From an uncultured Acidobacteriota bacterium (lineage in GTDB: Bacteria; Acidobacteriota; Terriglobia; Bryobacterales; Bryobacteraceae): 64,000 nucleotides of DNA. The stretch spans positions 1-64,000 of the forward strand of contig CADEFT010000018.1 in NCBI GenBank assembly GCA_902826685.1, in the 5' to 3' direction. How positions within the stretch are numbered: position 1 is the first letter of the stretch; every line of letters begins with the position of its first letter. A program made the translations under genes and the position numbers. Of the stretch, positions 50,644 through 58,450 are shown one piece after another. The notes beneath the pieces are model-generated. The model saw only the letters and a program-made list of their open reading frames with translations. It did not search any database and had not been told where the DNA came from.

Positions 50644-51714
50644 CTATAGCCGCTTGAGACCGAGCCCGGGGGAGGAGGGCAACATGAGCTTGCCATCCTT
50701 CACCGTCACGCCGCGATAGGGATCGTTGGCGATCAGCAGGTTGCCGTCGAGATCGGCATAATCGGCCAGAGGCGAAAGATGGGCGGCGGCGGTGATGGTG
50801 ACCGAACTCGATATCATGCAGCCGAGCATCACCTTCAACCCGAGCGCCTTGGCGATTTGAATCATGCGGTAGGCTTCGAGCACACCGCCCGATTTGTCGA
50901 GCTTGATGTTGATTCCGTCATACGCCTCGGCCAGCTTCGGAATATCGGAAGCGCGGAGGCATGCTTCATCGGCGAAGATCGGCATCCGCACTTTGCCGCG
51001 CAGCCAGCGGATATCGTCCTCTCTGCCCGCGGGCAGCGGCTGCTCGATCAACTCGACCCCTTGGGATTCGAGCCACTGGATCTTGCGCAGCGCCTCTTCC
51101 CTGCTCTTCCAGCCTTCATTGGCATCGACGCGCAGAGGCTTGCGGGTGACCGAGCGCACCGCTTCGATGGTGGCTTCGTCGGAATCGAGTCCAACCTTGA
51201 TTTTCAAGACGGGAAAGGGCGCGGCTTCGAGCACTTTCCGTTTCGTGGCGGCGGGGTCGTCGATGCCGATGGAGAATGTGGTCACCGGAGCGGCGCCGGG
51301 GTCGAGTCCGAACAGGCGGTAGAGCGGCACGCCCATGCGCTGGGAAGCCCAGTCGAGCACGGCGATGTCGATGGCCGCCTTGGCCGCGTATTCGCCCGGA
51401 ATACGGCCGAACGCGGTCGCGAGCACTTTGTCGTATTGACGAAGATCGGCGGAGGCCAGATAGCCGGCCACACCTTCGATCGCCTTTTTCGCGGTGGCGG
51501 CGCTTTCCTTGTAGCGCACGATGGGCGCGCCTTCGCCGGTGCCGGTGAGCCCGTCGCGCCTGAGACGCAGATGAATGGTCTCGCGGTAGTCGCTCGACGA
51601 CATCACCGTGGTCCAGGTATTGCGCAGCTTTAATCTGACGATTTCGGTTTCAACGGCGGGCGCCGGAGGGGCGGCCACTGCCAAAGGCGCTGTCAGAAAG
51701 AGACGCCGTCGCAT
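50644..51714 (-). CDS. Dipeptide epimerase (enolase superfamily), probably exported
   Basis: A 356-aa muconate-lactonizing-type enolase superfamily member. The catalytic KxK is in FPVLKIKVGLD, metal ligands in LRVDANEGW, ELIEQPLP and PIFADEACL, and the opposite Lys in GINIKLDKSGG. The C-terminal MLGCMISSSVTITAAAHL fits L-Ala-D/L-Glu and related dipeptide epimerases. The leader MRRRLFLTAPLAVAAPPAP looks like a Tat signal, unusual for this normally cytoplasmic enzyme. It probably works on murein-derived peptides. Its 3' end is reiterated in the adjacent array. Confidence 0.88.
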   Translation of the reverse strand: MRRRLFLTAPLAVAAPPAPAVETEIVRLKLRNTWTTVMSSSDYRETIHLRLRRDGLTGTGEGAPIVRYKESAATAKKAIEGVAGYLASADLRQYDKVLATAFGRIPGEYAAKAAIDIAVLDWASQRMGVPLYRLFGLDPGAAPVTTFSIGIDDPAATKRKVLEAAPFPVLKIKVGLDSDEATIEAVRSVTRKPLRVDANEGWKSREEALRKIQWLESQGVELIEQPLPAGREDDIRWLRGKVRMPIFADEACLRASDIPKLAEAYDGINIKLDKSGGVLEAYRMIQIAKALGLKVMLGCMISSSVTITAAAHLSPLADYADLDGNLLIANDPYRGVTVKDGKLMLPSSPGLGLKRL

Positions 51715-51718
51715 GCCG

Positions 51719-52231
51719 TCAGTAGTGTATCAGCGAGTGCACGTCGTAGCCGTCCAGCTTGCGGCGTCCGGCCAGGAAATCGAGTTCGATGACGAAGCCG
51801 AGGCCGCTCACCGTACCGCCGAGCTTTTCGACCAGCTTGGCCACGGCCGCCGCCGTGCCGCCGGTGGCCAGCACGTCGTCGACGATCAGCACGTGCTGCC
51901 CGGCGCGGATGGCGTCCCTGTGAATCTCCAGCCGGTCGGTGCCATATTCGAGTTCGTATTCCATGAATTCGACCGCCGCCGGCAGTTTTTTCGGCTTGCG
52001 CACGGGAACGAAGCCGGTGCCGAGGGCATAGGCGACGGTGGGGGCGAAGATGAAGCCGCGGGCTTCGATGCCGAGCACGACATCGACGCGCCGGTCGCGG
52101 TAATATGCCTCGAAATCGTCGATGATCCGGCCGAAGCCGTCTTTGTCCTTGAGCAGCGTGGTGATGTCGAAGAAATTGATGCCGGGCTTCGGGAAATCCG
52201 GCACTTCGCGGATGAGTTTTTTGAGATCCAT
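51719..52231 (-). CDS. apt: Adenine phosphoribosyltransferase
   Basis: A 170-aa purine-salvage enzyme making AMP from adenine and PRPP. The PRPP loop is VLIVDDVLATGGTA, and the N-terminal IREVPDFPKPGINFFDITTL and GIEARGFIFAPTVAYAL are typical. ATG 52231 gives the standard length; the longer frame to 52432 is unsupported. A minus-strand TACAAT (52257-52252) lies 20 nt upstream, in a 43-bp region shared with the divergent barrel gene. Confidence 0.95.
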   Translation of the reverse strand: MDLKKLIREVPDFPKPGINFFDITTLLKDKDGFGRIIDDFEAYYRDRRVDVVLGIEARGFIFAPTVAYALGTGFVPVRKPKKLPAAVEFMEYELEYGTDRLEIHRDAIRAGQHVLIVDDVLATGGTAAAVAKLVEKLGGTVSGLGFVIELDFLAGRRKLDGYDVHSLIHY

Positions 52232-52274
52232 CGGGAACAAAAAGTCACTGTATTGTAGCAGTGGACCCATTCTG

Positions 52275-52784
52275 ATGAAACTTCCGATTTTGGCCCTATT
52301 CATTTCCGCCGCGACCGCACTCGGCCAGCCGGGGCGCGGCGTGGAGCTGTTCGGTACTTTCGGCGCCATGCGAGCCGCCGCCGATGAAGGATCGGCGGGA
52401 TCGGGAGCCGCCTTTGGAGGCGCCGCTACCACTCCCTTCGCCTCGCGCTGGGCGGTGGACGTTCAGGCGCTGACGGCGAAGCTGAGCGACCGGCCGGACT
52501 TTCGCATGCGCCGGATACTGGTCTCGCCGGGTGTGCAATACAGACGGGGAAACGGCCGCGCTCTTTGGTTCATCGCCTTTGGCCCGGGCTTGGAGAGGGA
52601 CCGCTCGACCGGCTCCGGCACCGTGACGTTCGGCCGGACCGAGACTGGCCTGACGCTGCATTGGCGGACCGGCGCCGTCGTTCCGCTGGCGCGACGTCTG
52701 CTTGTGCGGGGAGAATTTTTTTGGGTGAACCGCTACGTCCTGCCCACTGTAGGCGTCGCCATGTCGCTCGGCCTCCGGCTCTAG
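52275..52784 (+). CDS. Small outer-membrane beta-barrel-like protein
   Basis: A 169-aa exported protein. A signal peptide (MKLPILALFISAATALGQ) is followed by alternating amphipathic strands (VELFGTFGAMRAA, RWAVDVQALTAKLSD, RGEFFWVNRYVLPTVGVAM) like an eight-stranded OmpA/OmpX-type barrel, though ending in Leu rather than Phe. It is divergent from apt and convergent, by 4 bp, with acylphosphatase. The function is unknown. Confidence 0.65.
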   Translation: MKLPILALFISAATALGQPGRGVELFGTFGAMRAAADEGSAGSGAAFGGAATTPFASRWAVDVQALTAKLSDRPDFRMRRILVSPGVQYRRGNGRALWFIAFGPGLERDRSTGSGTVTFGRTETGLTLHWRTGAVVPLARRLLVRGEFFWVNRYVLPTVGVAMSLGLRL

Positions 52785-53059
52785 CCGCGAATGCGGAACT
52801 CGCGGCAGGCCTCGAGGGGCGCGTCTTCGGAGGCCACCGAATCCACGCGCGACCAGCGGGGTCCTTTCCACAGCGGTCCTTCAAGAGCGGCGAGTTGACC
52901 GGCGAGGCCGGCGGCGTACACCTCCACCGCGCCGTCGTCGCGATTGCGCACATAGCCGCGCACTCCGGCCGCGCGCGCCCGGTCTTCGACAAACCGCCGG
53001 AATCCGACGCCCTGCACATGCCCGGTAATGACGTAGCGCCGCGCGATGTCGAGGGGCAT
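52781..53059 (-). CDS. acyP: Acylphosphatase
   Basis: A 92-aa enzyme hydrolysing carboxyl-phosphate bonds. The catalytic Arg and the phosphate loop are in ITGHVQGVGFRRFVEDRA and the catalytic Asn in GYVRNRDDGAVEV. ATG 53059 is preferred to an upstream codon at 53077. The size is normal for the family. It lies 25 nt downstream of the c-di-GMP protein stop and may be part of the same transcript. Confidence 0.93.
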   Translation of the reverse strand: MPLDIARRYVITGHVQGVGFRRFVEDRARAAGVRGYVRNRDDGAVEVYAAGLAGQLAALEGPLWKGPRWSRVDSVASEDAPLEACREFRIRG

Positions 53060-53084
53060 TCGAGCCGAGGCTAGCACAGGGCGC

Positions 53085-55181
53085 TCAGTCTTTGAGACGG
53101 CTGCAGAACTCGATGAGGAACTCGGTGGCGATGGAGGCTTCCATGGGTTTGGCGAACAGATAGCCCTGGCCGAACTCGCAGCCGATCGACTGCAGCAGCG
53201 CCCGCTGGTCGGCGGTTTCGATGCCTTCGGCCACCACCTGCTTGCCGAGGCTATTGGCCAGCGCCACCACGGTGCGCACGATCTCGCCGCAGGAACTGTC
53301 GGTGGTCATCTGATGCACGAAGGATTTGTCGATCTTGAGAGAATCGCAGGGCAGCTGGCTCAGATAGCTGAGCGAAGAATAGCCGGTGCCGAAATCGTCG
53401 AGTTTCAATCCGACGCCGAGAAGCTTTAATTGTTCGAGCGTGGCGGCGGCGGCCACCGGCTCCTGCACGAAGACGCTTTCGGTCACCTCCAGTTGCAGGC
53501 ACTCGGGACGAATGGCGGTTTCTGCCAGCACCGCGGCCACTTCCTCGACCAGGCCGGTTTGCCAGAACTGGCGGACCGAGAGATTGACGCTCATTTCAAG
53601 CGGAGGCCTGAGCGGGAATTGAAGCTGCCAGGCGCGCAACCGCTCGCAGGCGGCGCGGATGACCCAGCGTCCGATGGGGACGATGAGACCGGTTTCCTCG
53701 GCGATGGGAATGAATTCGAGCGGATAGACCATACCGCGCTCGGGATGCAGCCAGCGGATGAGGGCTTCGAAACCGACGACGCGATGGGTGCTCAGTTCGA
53801 CCTTGGGCTGGTAGTAGAGCACGAATTCGTCGCGTTCGATGGCACGGCGCAGGTCGTTTTCAAGCTCCATCCGTTCGACGGCGGTGGCACGCATCTGACT
53901 GTCGAAGACGGCCCAGCGGGAGCGGCCAAGGGCCTTGGCGCGATTGAGGGCGGTGTCGCCGTCGCGCAGCACCTCTTCGGGCGAGCTGTATTCGGGACGG
54001 GCGGCGGCGATGCCCATGCTGATGCTGGCGAAAACCTCGCGCGGCTGCATGGCGAAAGCCTCGCGCGTGCCGGCGTCGATGCGGGCGGCGATGCGCTCGG
54101 CTTCAGCCGCGGTGGCGACGCCGGAGAGCAGAATCGCGAACTCGTCGCCGCCAAGGCGCGCCAGCACGTTGGATCCGGTGACGCCGTCGGAGCCGGTGAC
54201 GTCGAGCAGCGCGCCGCGCAGGCGCTCGGCCATGTGGCGCAGCAGCCTGTCGCCCGCCACGTGGCCCATGCTGTCGTTAATGACCTTGAAGCGGTCGACG
54301 TCGAGCAGCAGCACCGCGTAGGGATTCTCTTCCGGACCGGCGGCATGCCGGGCAATAGCGGCCCCCAGTTTTTCGGTGAACAGGCTGCGATTGGCCAGTC
54401 CGGTCAGTTCGTCGTGGGCGCGGCCTTCGGTGAGATCGGTATGCGTACCGGTCATGCGGACGGCCCGTCCGGCGTCGTCGCGCACCACCACGCCGCGCGC
54501 CAGCAGCCAGCGGTACGATCCGTCGCCGCGGCGCAGGCGCTGTTCGACGGAGAAACGATCGCCGCCACCCGGCGCGCCGTGTGAGGCGAGCGCGGCGTCG
54601 AGCGCGGGCCGGTCGTCCTCGTGCACGCGGCCGAGCCACTCCTGGGGCGACTCGCTCAACGGAGTGGAAGAGCCGACCAGGTCGCGCCAGGTATCGGAAA
54701 GATGCAGTTGATTGGAACGCAGATCCCAATCCCACAAACCGTCGCTCGATCCGCGGGCGGCCAGGGCGTAGCGCTGTTCGTTGCGGCGCAGCGCCTCTTC
54801 GGCCTGCTTGCGCGCGATCTGAGACTGGATGCGGGCGAGGGCGATGGAGAAATCGATGGGCTTGGTGACGTAATCGTTGGCGCCGAGGTTGATGGCCTCG
54901 ACGACCTTCGAGCTGTCGCTGAGCGCCGTCACCATGATGATGGGCAGCTCCGATTGGGTGTAGGTGCCGCGCAGAAGGCGCAGCAGGTCCACGCCGCTCA
55001 TGCCGGGCATCATCGAATCGAGCAGGATCAGTTCGATGTCGTCGCGCTCCAGGCGGGCCAGCGCTTCGGCGGCGTCGGAGGCCACCTCCACGCTGTAGCC
55101 GGCGCGCTCCAGACGCCGCGACAGCATGTCGCGATTCATTTCTTCGTCGTCCACAACCAGAAGATGTTTCCTCTTGGTCAC
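53085..55181 (-). CDS. REC-PAS-GGDEF-EAL c-di-GMP regulatory protein
   Basis: A 698-aa cytoplasmic protein. GTG 55181 overlaps the upstream receiver gene (GTGA). Domains: receiver at 1-125 (LLVVDDEEMNRDM, LILLDSMMPGMSG with phospho-Asp, YVTKPID), PAS at about 145-270 (GLWDWDLRSNQLHLS, GTHTDLTE), GGDEF at 275-435 (intact RLGGDEFAIL, no RxxD inhibitory site just before it) and EAL at 440-698 (intact FEALIRWLHP, LKLDDFGTGYSSLSYL, SLKIDKSFV). Both the cyclase and phosphodiesterase motifs look intact, so it may be bifunctional and switched by phosphorylation from the upstream hybrid kinase. Confidence 0.93.
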   Translation of the reverse strand: MTKRKHLLVVDDEEMNRDMLSRRLERAGYSVEVASDAAEALARLERDDIELILLDSMMPGMSGVDLLRLLRGTYTQSELPIIMVTALSDSSKVVEAINLGANDYVTKPIDFSIALARIQSQIARKQAEEALRRNEQRYALAARGSSDGLWDWDLRSNQLHLSDTWRDLVGSSTPLSESPQEWLGRVHEDDRPALDAALASHGAPGGGDRFSVEQRLRRGDGSYRWLLARGVVVRDDAGRAVRMTGTHTDLTEGRAHDELTGLANRSLFTEKLGAAIARHAAGPEENPYAVLLLDVDRFKVINDSMGHVAGDRLLRHMAERLRGALLDVTGSDGVTGSNVLARLGGDEFAILLSGVATAAEAERIAARIDAGTREAFAMQPREVFASISMGIAAARPEYSSPEEVLRDGDTALNRAKALGRSRWAVFDSQMRATAVERMELENDLRRAIERDEFVLYYQPKVELSTHRVVGFEALIRWLHPERGMVYPLEFIPIAEETGLIVPIGRWVIRAACERLRAWQLQFPLRPPLEMSVNLSVRQFWQTGLVEEVAAVLAETAIRPECLQLEVTESVFVQEPVAAAATLEQLKLLGVGLKLDDFGTGYSSLSYLSQLPCDSLKIDKSFVHQMTTDSSCGEIVRTVVALANSLGKQVVAEGIETADQRALLQSIGCEFGQGYLFAKPMEASIATEFLIEFCSRLKD

Positions 55182-55585
55182 TTCGCTTCTCCTTGTGGCT
55201 GGGGGGCGCCGCCGCGTCCGCGGGCGGCCAGTTGCGCCTCCATCTTGGCGAGCAGCCGGGTAAAATCCACGGGCTTGGTGTCGTAGTCGTCGCAACCGGC
55301 GGCGAGAGCTTTCTCGCGGTCGCTCGACATGGCGTGCGCGGTGAGGGCGATGACCGGCAGATCGCGGGTTTCGCGGGCCGTCTTCAGCACGCGCGTGGCC
55401 TCCCATCCGTCTACCTCGGGCAGGCTCATGTCCATCAATACCAGGTCGGGCGCGGCCGATCGCGCCAGCTCGATGCCCAGGCGTCCGTTGGCGGCGATCA
55501 CCACTTCATAGCCGCGCCGGACCAGGCGGCGCGACAGCATGTCGCTGTTCATCTCGTTGTCTTCCACCAGCAGGATCCTAGGCAT
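55178..55585 (-). CDS. Single-domain response regulator (CheY-like receiver)
   Basis: A 135-aa receiver. ILLVEDNEMNSDMLSRR holds the acidic pair and LVLMDMSLPEVDGWE the phospho-Asp; IALTAHAMS and YDTKPVD complete the pocket. The short C-terminal tail (ARGRGGAPQPQGEAK) has no output domain. It overlaps the kinase gene by 8 bp and the GGDEF-EAL gene by 4 bp. It probably relays or buffers phosphate between the kinase and the receiver of the downstream c-di-GMP protein. Confidence 0.92.
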   Translation of the reverse strand: MPRILLVEDNEMNSDMLSRRLVRRGYEVVIAANGRLGIELARSAAPDLVLMDMSLPEVDGWEATRVLKTARETRDLPVIALTAHAMSSDREKALAAGCDDYDTKPVDFTRLLAKMEAQLAARGRGGAPQPQGEAK

Positions 55586-57866
55586 GGGGCACCTGCGTGG
55601 CGGCGCCATCGGCGAGTTCAGGCACGGGTCCGGCAGCTTGAAGACGGCCCAGCAACTGAGCGATCCCATCGGAACCGGAGGCGTCCTGGCGCGAGGCCAC
55701 GGTTACGACCGGAACGGTCTGCCAATCGCCGGTGCGCTTAAGCGTCGCCTGCAGTTCGAAGCCGGGCGCGCCCGGCAAAACCAGGTCCAGACTCAAAGTG
55801 TCCTCGCCGGATACACGCGCCAATCCCAATCCTCCGTGTTCGATCTCGGTCAGGCCGGGCATCTGAGCGCGCAGATTCTGGATCGCGCCCCGCACACCGT
55901 CCCGCCGCGCGCCCAGTGAAGGGCGAGGCTGCATGTGTCTTCGTATGATCGCGACTAACTGATCGGCAGATGCGGGCTTTTCCAATACCTCGGCGCCGCC
56001 GCTCTCCGCGCCTTCCACTTCGCTTTCGGTGCGTAATACGACCGGCACACGAGCCAGAAACGGATCGGCCTTAAGCGTTTGCAGCACCGCCCAGCCATCC
56101 ATGGCGGGCGTGGCGACATCGAGCAAGATGGCTTCGGGCGCCGACTGGCGCGCCAGGGCCAGTCCTTCGTCGCCGGTGGAAGCCGCCGACACTTCATACC
56201 CTTCGACGCCAAGCAGGCGCGCCGCCAGCGTCCGCGAGGCCGCGCCGCCATCGATTACCAGCACCCGGCCGCGGGCTCTCGCCGGCTCCGCCTGAGGCTC
56301 TGCGCCAGCGGTTTCCGGTTGCGGCGCTGATTCGCGGCAGGCAGGCAGGGAGATCGTGAAAATCGACCCGCGTCCCAGATCGCTGTGCACCTCGATGCTG
56401 CCGCCCATCATGCGGCAAAGCCGTTCGCTGATGGCAAGGCCGAGGCCGGTGCCCTGATACTTGCGCGTACTGGAGTTGTCCAACTGCGAGAATGAGCGGA
56501 ACAGCTTGTCGATGTCTTCGGGGGCGATACCGATGCCGGTGTCGCTTACCGCCCACCGCACCCATTGCCGGCCGCCGCCCGAGTCGCGGCGCACGGTGAG
56601 GGTTACGGTTCCTTTCTCGGTGAACTTGCAGGCGTTCGACAGCAGGTTGAACAGGCTCTGCTTGAAGCGGACCGGGTCGCCGAAAGCCAATCCTTCGGGA
56701 TCCTCGTTGCGGATGATCAGCCGGTTGCCGTTCTTGCGCGCCAGGGGCTCGGCCGTCATCTGGGCTTCGCGCAGAATCTCGGCGACGGCAAAGGCCTCCA
56801 GATGCAGGTCCATCTTGCCGGCCTCGATCTTGGAAAGATCGAGCACGTCGTTGATGAGCATCAGCAGGTGGCGTCCGGCGTGGTGGATTTTCTTGAGATC
56901 GGCGCCGAACTGCTCATTGCCGTCGGCTTCGGCGTCTTCCTGCAGCATTTCGCTATAGCCGATGATGGCGTTGAGGGGTGTGCGCAGCTCGTGGCTCATG
57001 TTGGCGAGGAAGGCGCTCTTCGATCGGTTGGACTCCTCGGCGGCCTGCTTGGCGGTGAGCAGTTCCTCCTGCGCGCGGCGGCGCTGGGCGATCTCGGTCT
57101 GCAGTTCCCGGGTACGCTCCTCCACACGGTCTTCGAGATCGTCCTGCGCCGACTGCAGAGCGGTGTCGCGCGACTGAATGTGCGCCATCATTTCGTTGAA
57201 GCGCTCCACCAGCACGCCCATTTCGTCGTTGGTGGTCTTTTGCGCGCGCGCCGAGTAATCGCGATCCATGGCCACCAGGCTGGCCGTTTCCGCCAGATTC
57301 AGAATGGGCCGCGAGATCAGCCGCTGGAGCTTCGAAGCCACCAGCAAGGCCACCAGCGAACCCACCGCCAGCACCACCAGCGCGATGCCGGAATATTGCA
57401 GCAGGCGCGACCGGATCTCTTCCATGTCGCTTCTCAGGTAGACTGTGCCAACGCGGTCGCCATCGACGCGGACCGAGTGGAAGACCCGCAACTGGCCATC
57501 GGCGAAGTAGGCGCCGTCGGAGGGAGGCTTGCCCATCGCCTCCGGCTTCTGGCCGGGCCGTGTGTAGCGTGCGAAAACGCGCCCGTCCTGCCGGTAGATC
57601 GCCGCCGAAGCGATTCTCGGCTCGGCCTTGAGCGCCGCCAGGGTATCCTCCGCCGCCGCCGGATCGTTGAAGGCGAGCACCGCGGTGGAATTCCGGGCCA
57701 GCATCTGGGCGATGGTGGTCAATTCGTGACTTACCATGCGCCGGAAAGAAATCACTTCATAGACGGTGAACGCGCTGGCGGTAAGCAACAAGGCCACCAG
57801 GCAGGAAACCATGGCCATGAAGACCAGCTTGCGTTTGATCGAGAGATCGCGGAAGGAGGGAACCAT
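55578..57866 (-). CDS. CHASE8-HAMP hybrid histidine kinase with degenerate receivers
   Basis: A 762-aa inner-membrane kinase. TM1 (about 14-36), a periplasmic CHASE8-like domain (40-150; VLAFNDPAAAEDTLAAL, IASAAIYRQDGRVFARY), TM2 (160-182) and HAMP (185-235) are followed by a coiled coil, HisKA (FLANMSHELRTPLNAIIGYS), HATPase (LLSNACKF, VSDTGIGI, GTGLGLAI) and two C-terminal receiver-like domains. The first (VLVIDGGAASRTL, ILLDVATPAMDGWA, LEKPAS) has Gly-Gly where the second acidic residue is expected; the second (LDLVLPGAPGFELQATL) has lost more of the pocket. It overlaps the YfiR gene by 1 bp and the receiver gene by 8 bp. Confidence 0.9.
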   Translation of the reverse strand: MVPSFRDLSIKRKLVFMAMVSCLVALLLTASAFTVYEVISFRRMVSHELTTIAQMLARNSTAVLAFNDPAAAEDTLAALKAEPRIASAAIYRQDGRVFARYTRPGQKPEAMGKPPSDGAYFADGQLRVFHSVRVDGDRVGTVYLRSDMEEIRSRLLQYSGIALVVLAVGSLVALLVASKLQRLISRPILNLAETASLVAMDRDYSARAQKTTNDEMGVLVERFNEMMAHIQSRDTALQSAQDDLEDRVEERTRELQTEIAQRRRAQEELLTAKQAAEESNRSKSAFLANMSHELRTPLNAIIGYSEMLQEDAEADGNEQFGADLKKIHHAGRHLLMLINDVLDLSKIEAGKMDLHLEAFAVAEILREAQMTAEPLARKNGNRLIIRNEDPEGLAFGDPVRFKQSLFNLLSNACKFTEKGTVTLTVRRDSGGGRQWVRWAVSDTGIGIAPEDIDKLFRSFSQLDNSSTRKYQGTGLGLAISERLCRMMGGSIEVHSDLGRGSIFTISLPACRESAPQPETAGAEPQAEPARARGRVLVIDGGAASRTLAARLLGVEGYEVSAASTGDEGLALARQSAPEAILLDVATPAMDGWAVLQTLKADPFLARVPVVLRTESEVEGAESGGAEVLEKPASADQLVAIIRRHMQPRPSLGARRDGVRGAIQNLRAQMPGLTEIEHGGLGLARVSGEDTLSLDLVLPGAPGFELQATLKRTGDWQTVPVVTVASRQDASGSDGIAQLLGRLQAAGPVPELADGAATQVPHA

Positions 57867-58450
57867 CAGTCCTTTCCCCCTCCCGCCGGCGCGCCGTTCT
57901 GGACGTCCCTGGCCAGTTTGAGCAGACGGGCGCTGATGCGAAGCCTGGCGCGCCCGGCGGCATTCAGATTCACCTCGAACCGTACCTTGTTGTCCTCCAT
58001 CACGAAACCGACCACGCCGCCGCGGCGCGTGAAGTGTTCGGTATCGCTTACGGTCAGCACGGCGGCGCCGGGCATCGCTTCAAGAGCCTCCTCGACGTGC
58101 TTGCTCTCGGAGGAGCCTATGTAAAGCACGTGGCACCCTTTTGTATCGGCGGTGTGGTGGAATCGCTTCACGTGGATGGGATGGCCCGCCACCGAGCGGT
58201 CCGCCACCAGCCGGTCAAGCAGCGGGCCGAATGGATCGCGCCCCAGCAGGCAGATCCCCAAAGGCGCGCTGGCTTGGTGGAAACTGTCCGCCGGCCACTC
58301 CACGAACTTCGTGAAGCTGAAGAGCATGGCGGCCTTGACTTCGCGCTCGGACGCTTCCCCGGCGGCGAGCAACGGCGCCACCAGCAGGCACGACAGCAGC
58401 CTGAGCGTTGGCGCGCGCCTGGGTCCCGTGTTGTGCCTCAGAACGTCCAC
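57866..58450 (-). CDS. YfiR family periplasmic regulator (DUF4154)
   Basis: A 194-aa exported protein. A signal peptide (LRLLSCLLVAPLLAAGEA) precedes the YfiR fold: VKAAMLFSFTKFVEWPADSF, then ICLLGRDPFG, CHVLYIGSSE, VLTVSDTEHFTRRGGVVGFV and VRFEVNLNAAGRARLRISA. YfiR in Pseudomonas binds the periplasmic domain of the cyclase YfiN and represses it. Here no YfiN is present; the partner is probably the CHASE8 domain of the next gene. The GTG start overlaps the TonB receptor gene by 13 bp. Confidence 0.9.
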   Translation of the reverse strand: MDVLRHNTGPRRAPTLRLLSCLLVAPLLAAGEASEREVKAAMLFSFTKFVEWPADSFHQASAPLGICLLGRDPFGPLLDRLVADRSVAGHPIHVKRFHHTADTKGCHVLYIGSSESKHVEEALEAMPGAAVLTVSDTEHFTRRGGVVGFVMEDNKVRFEVNLNAAGRARLRISARLLKLARDVQNGAPAGGGKD

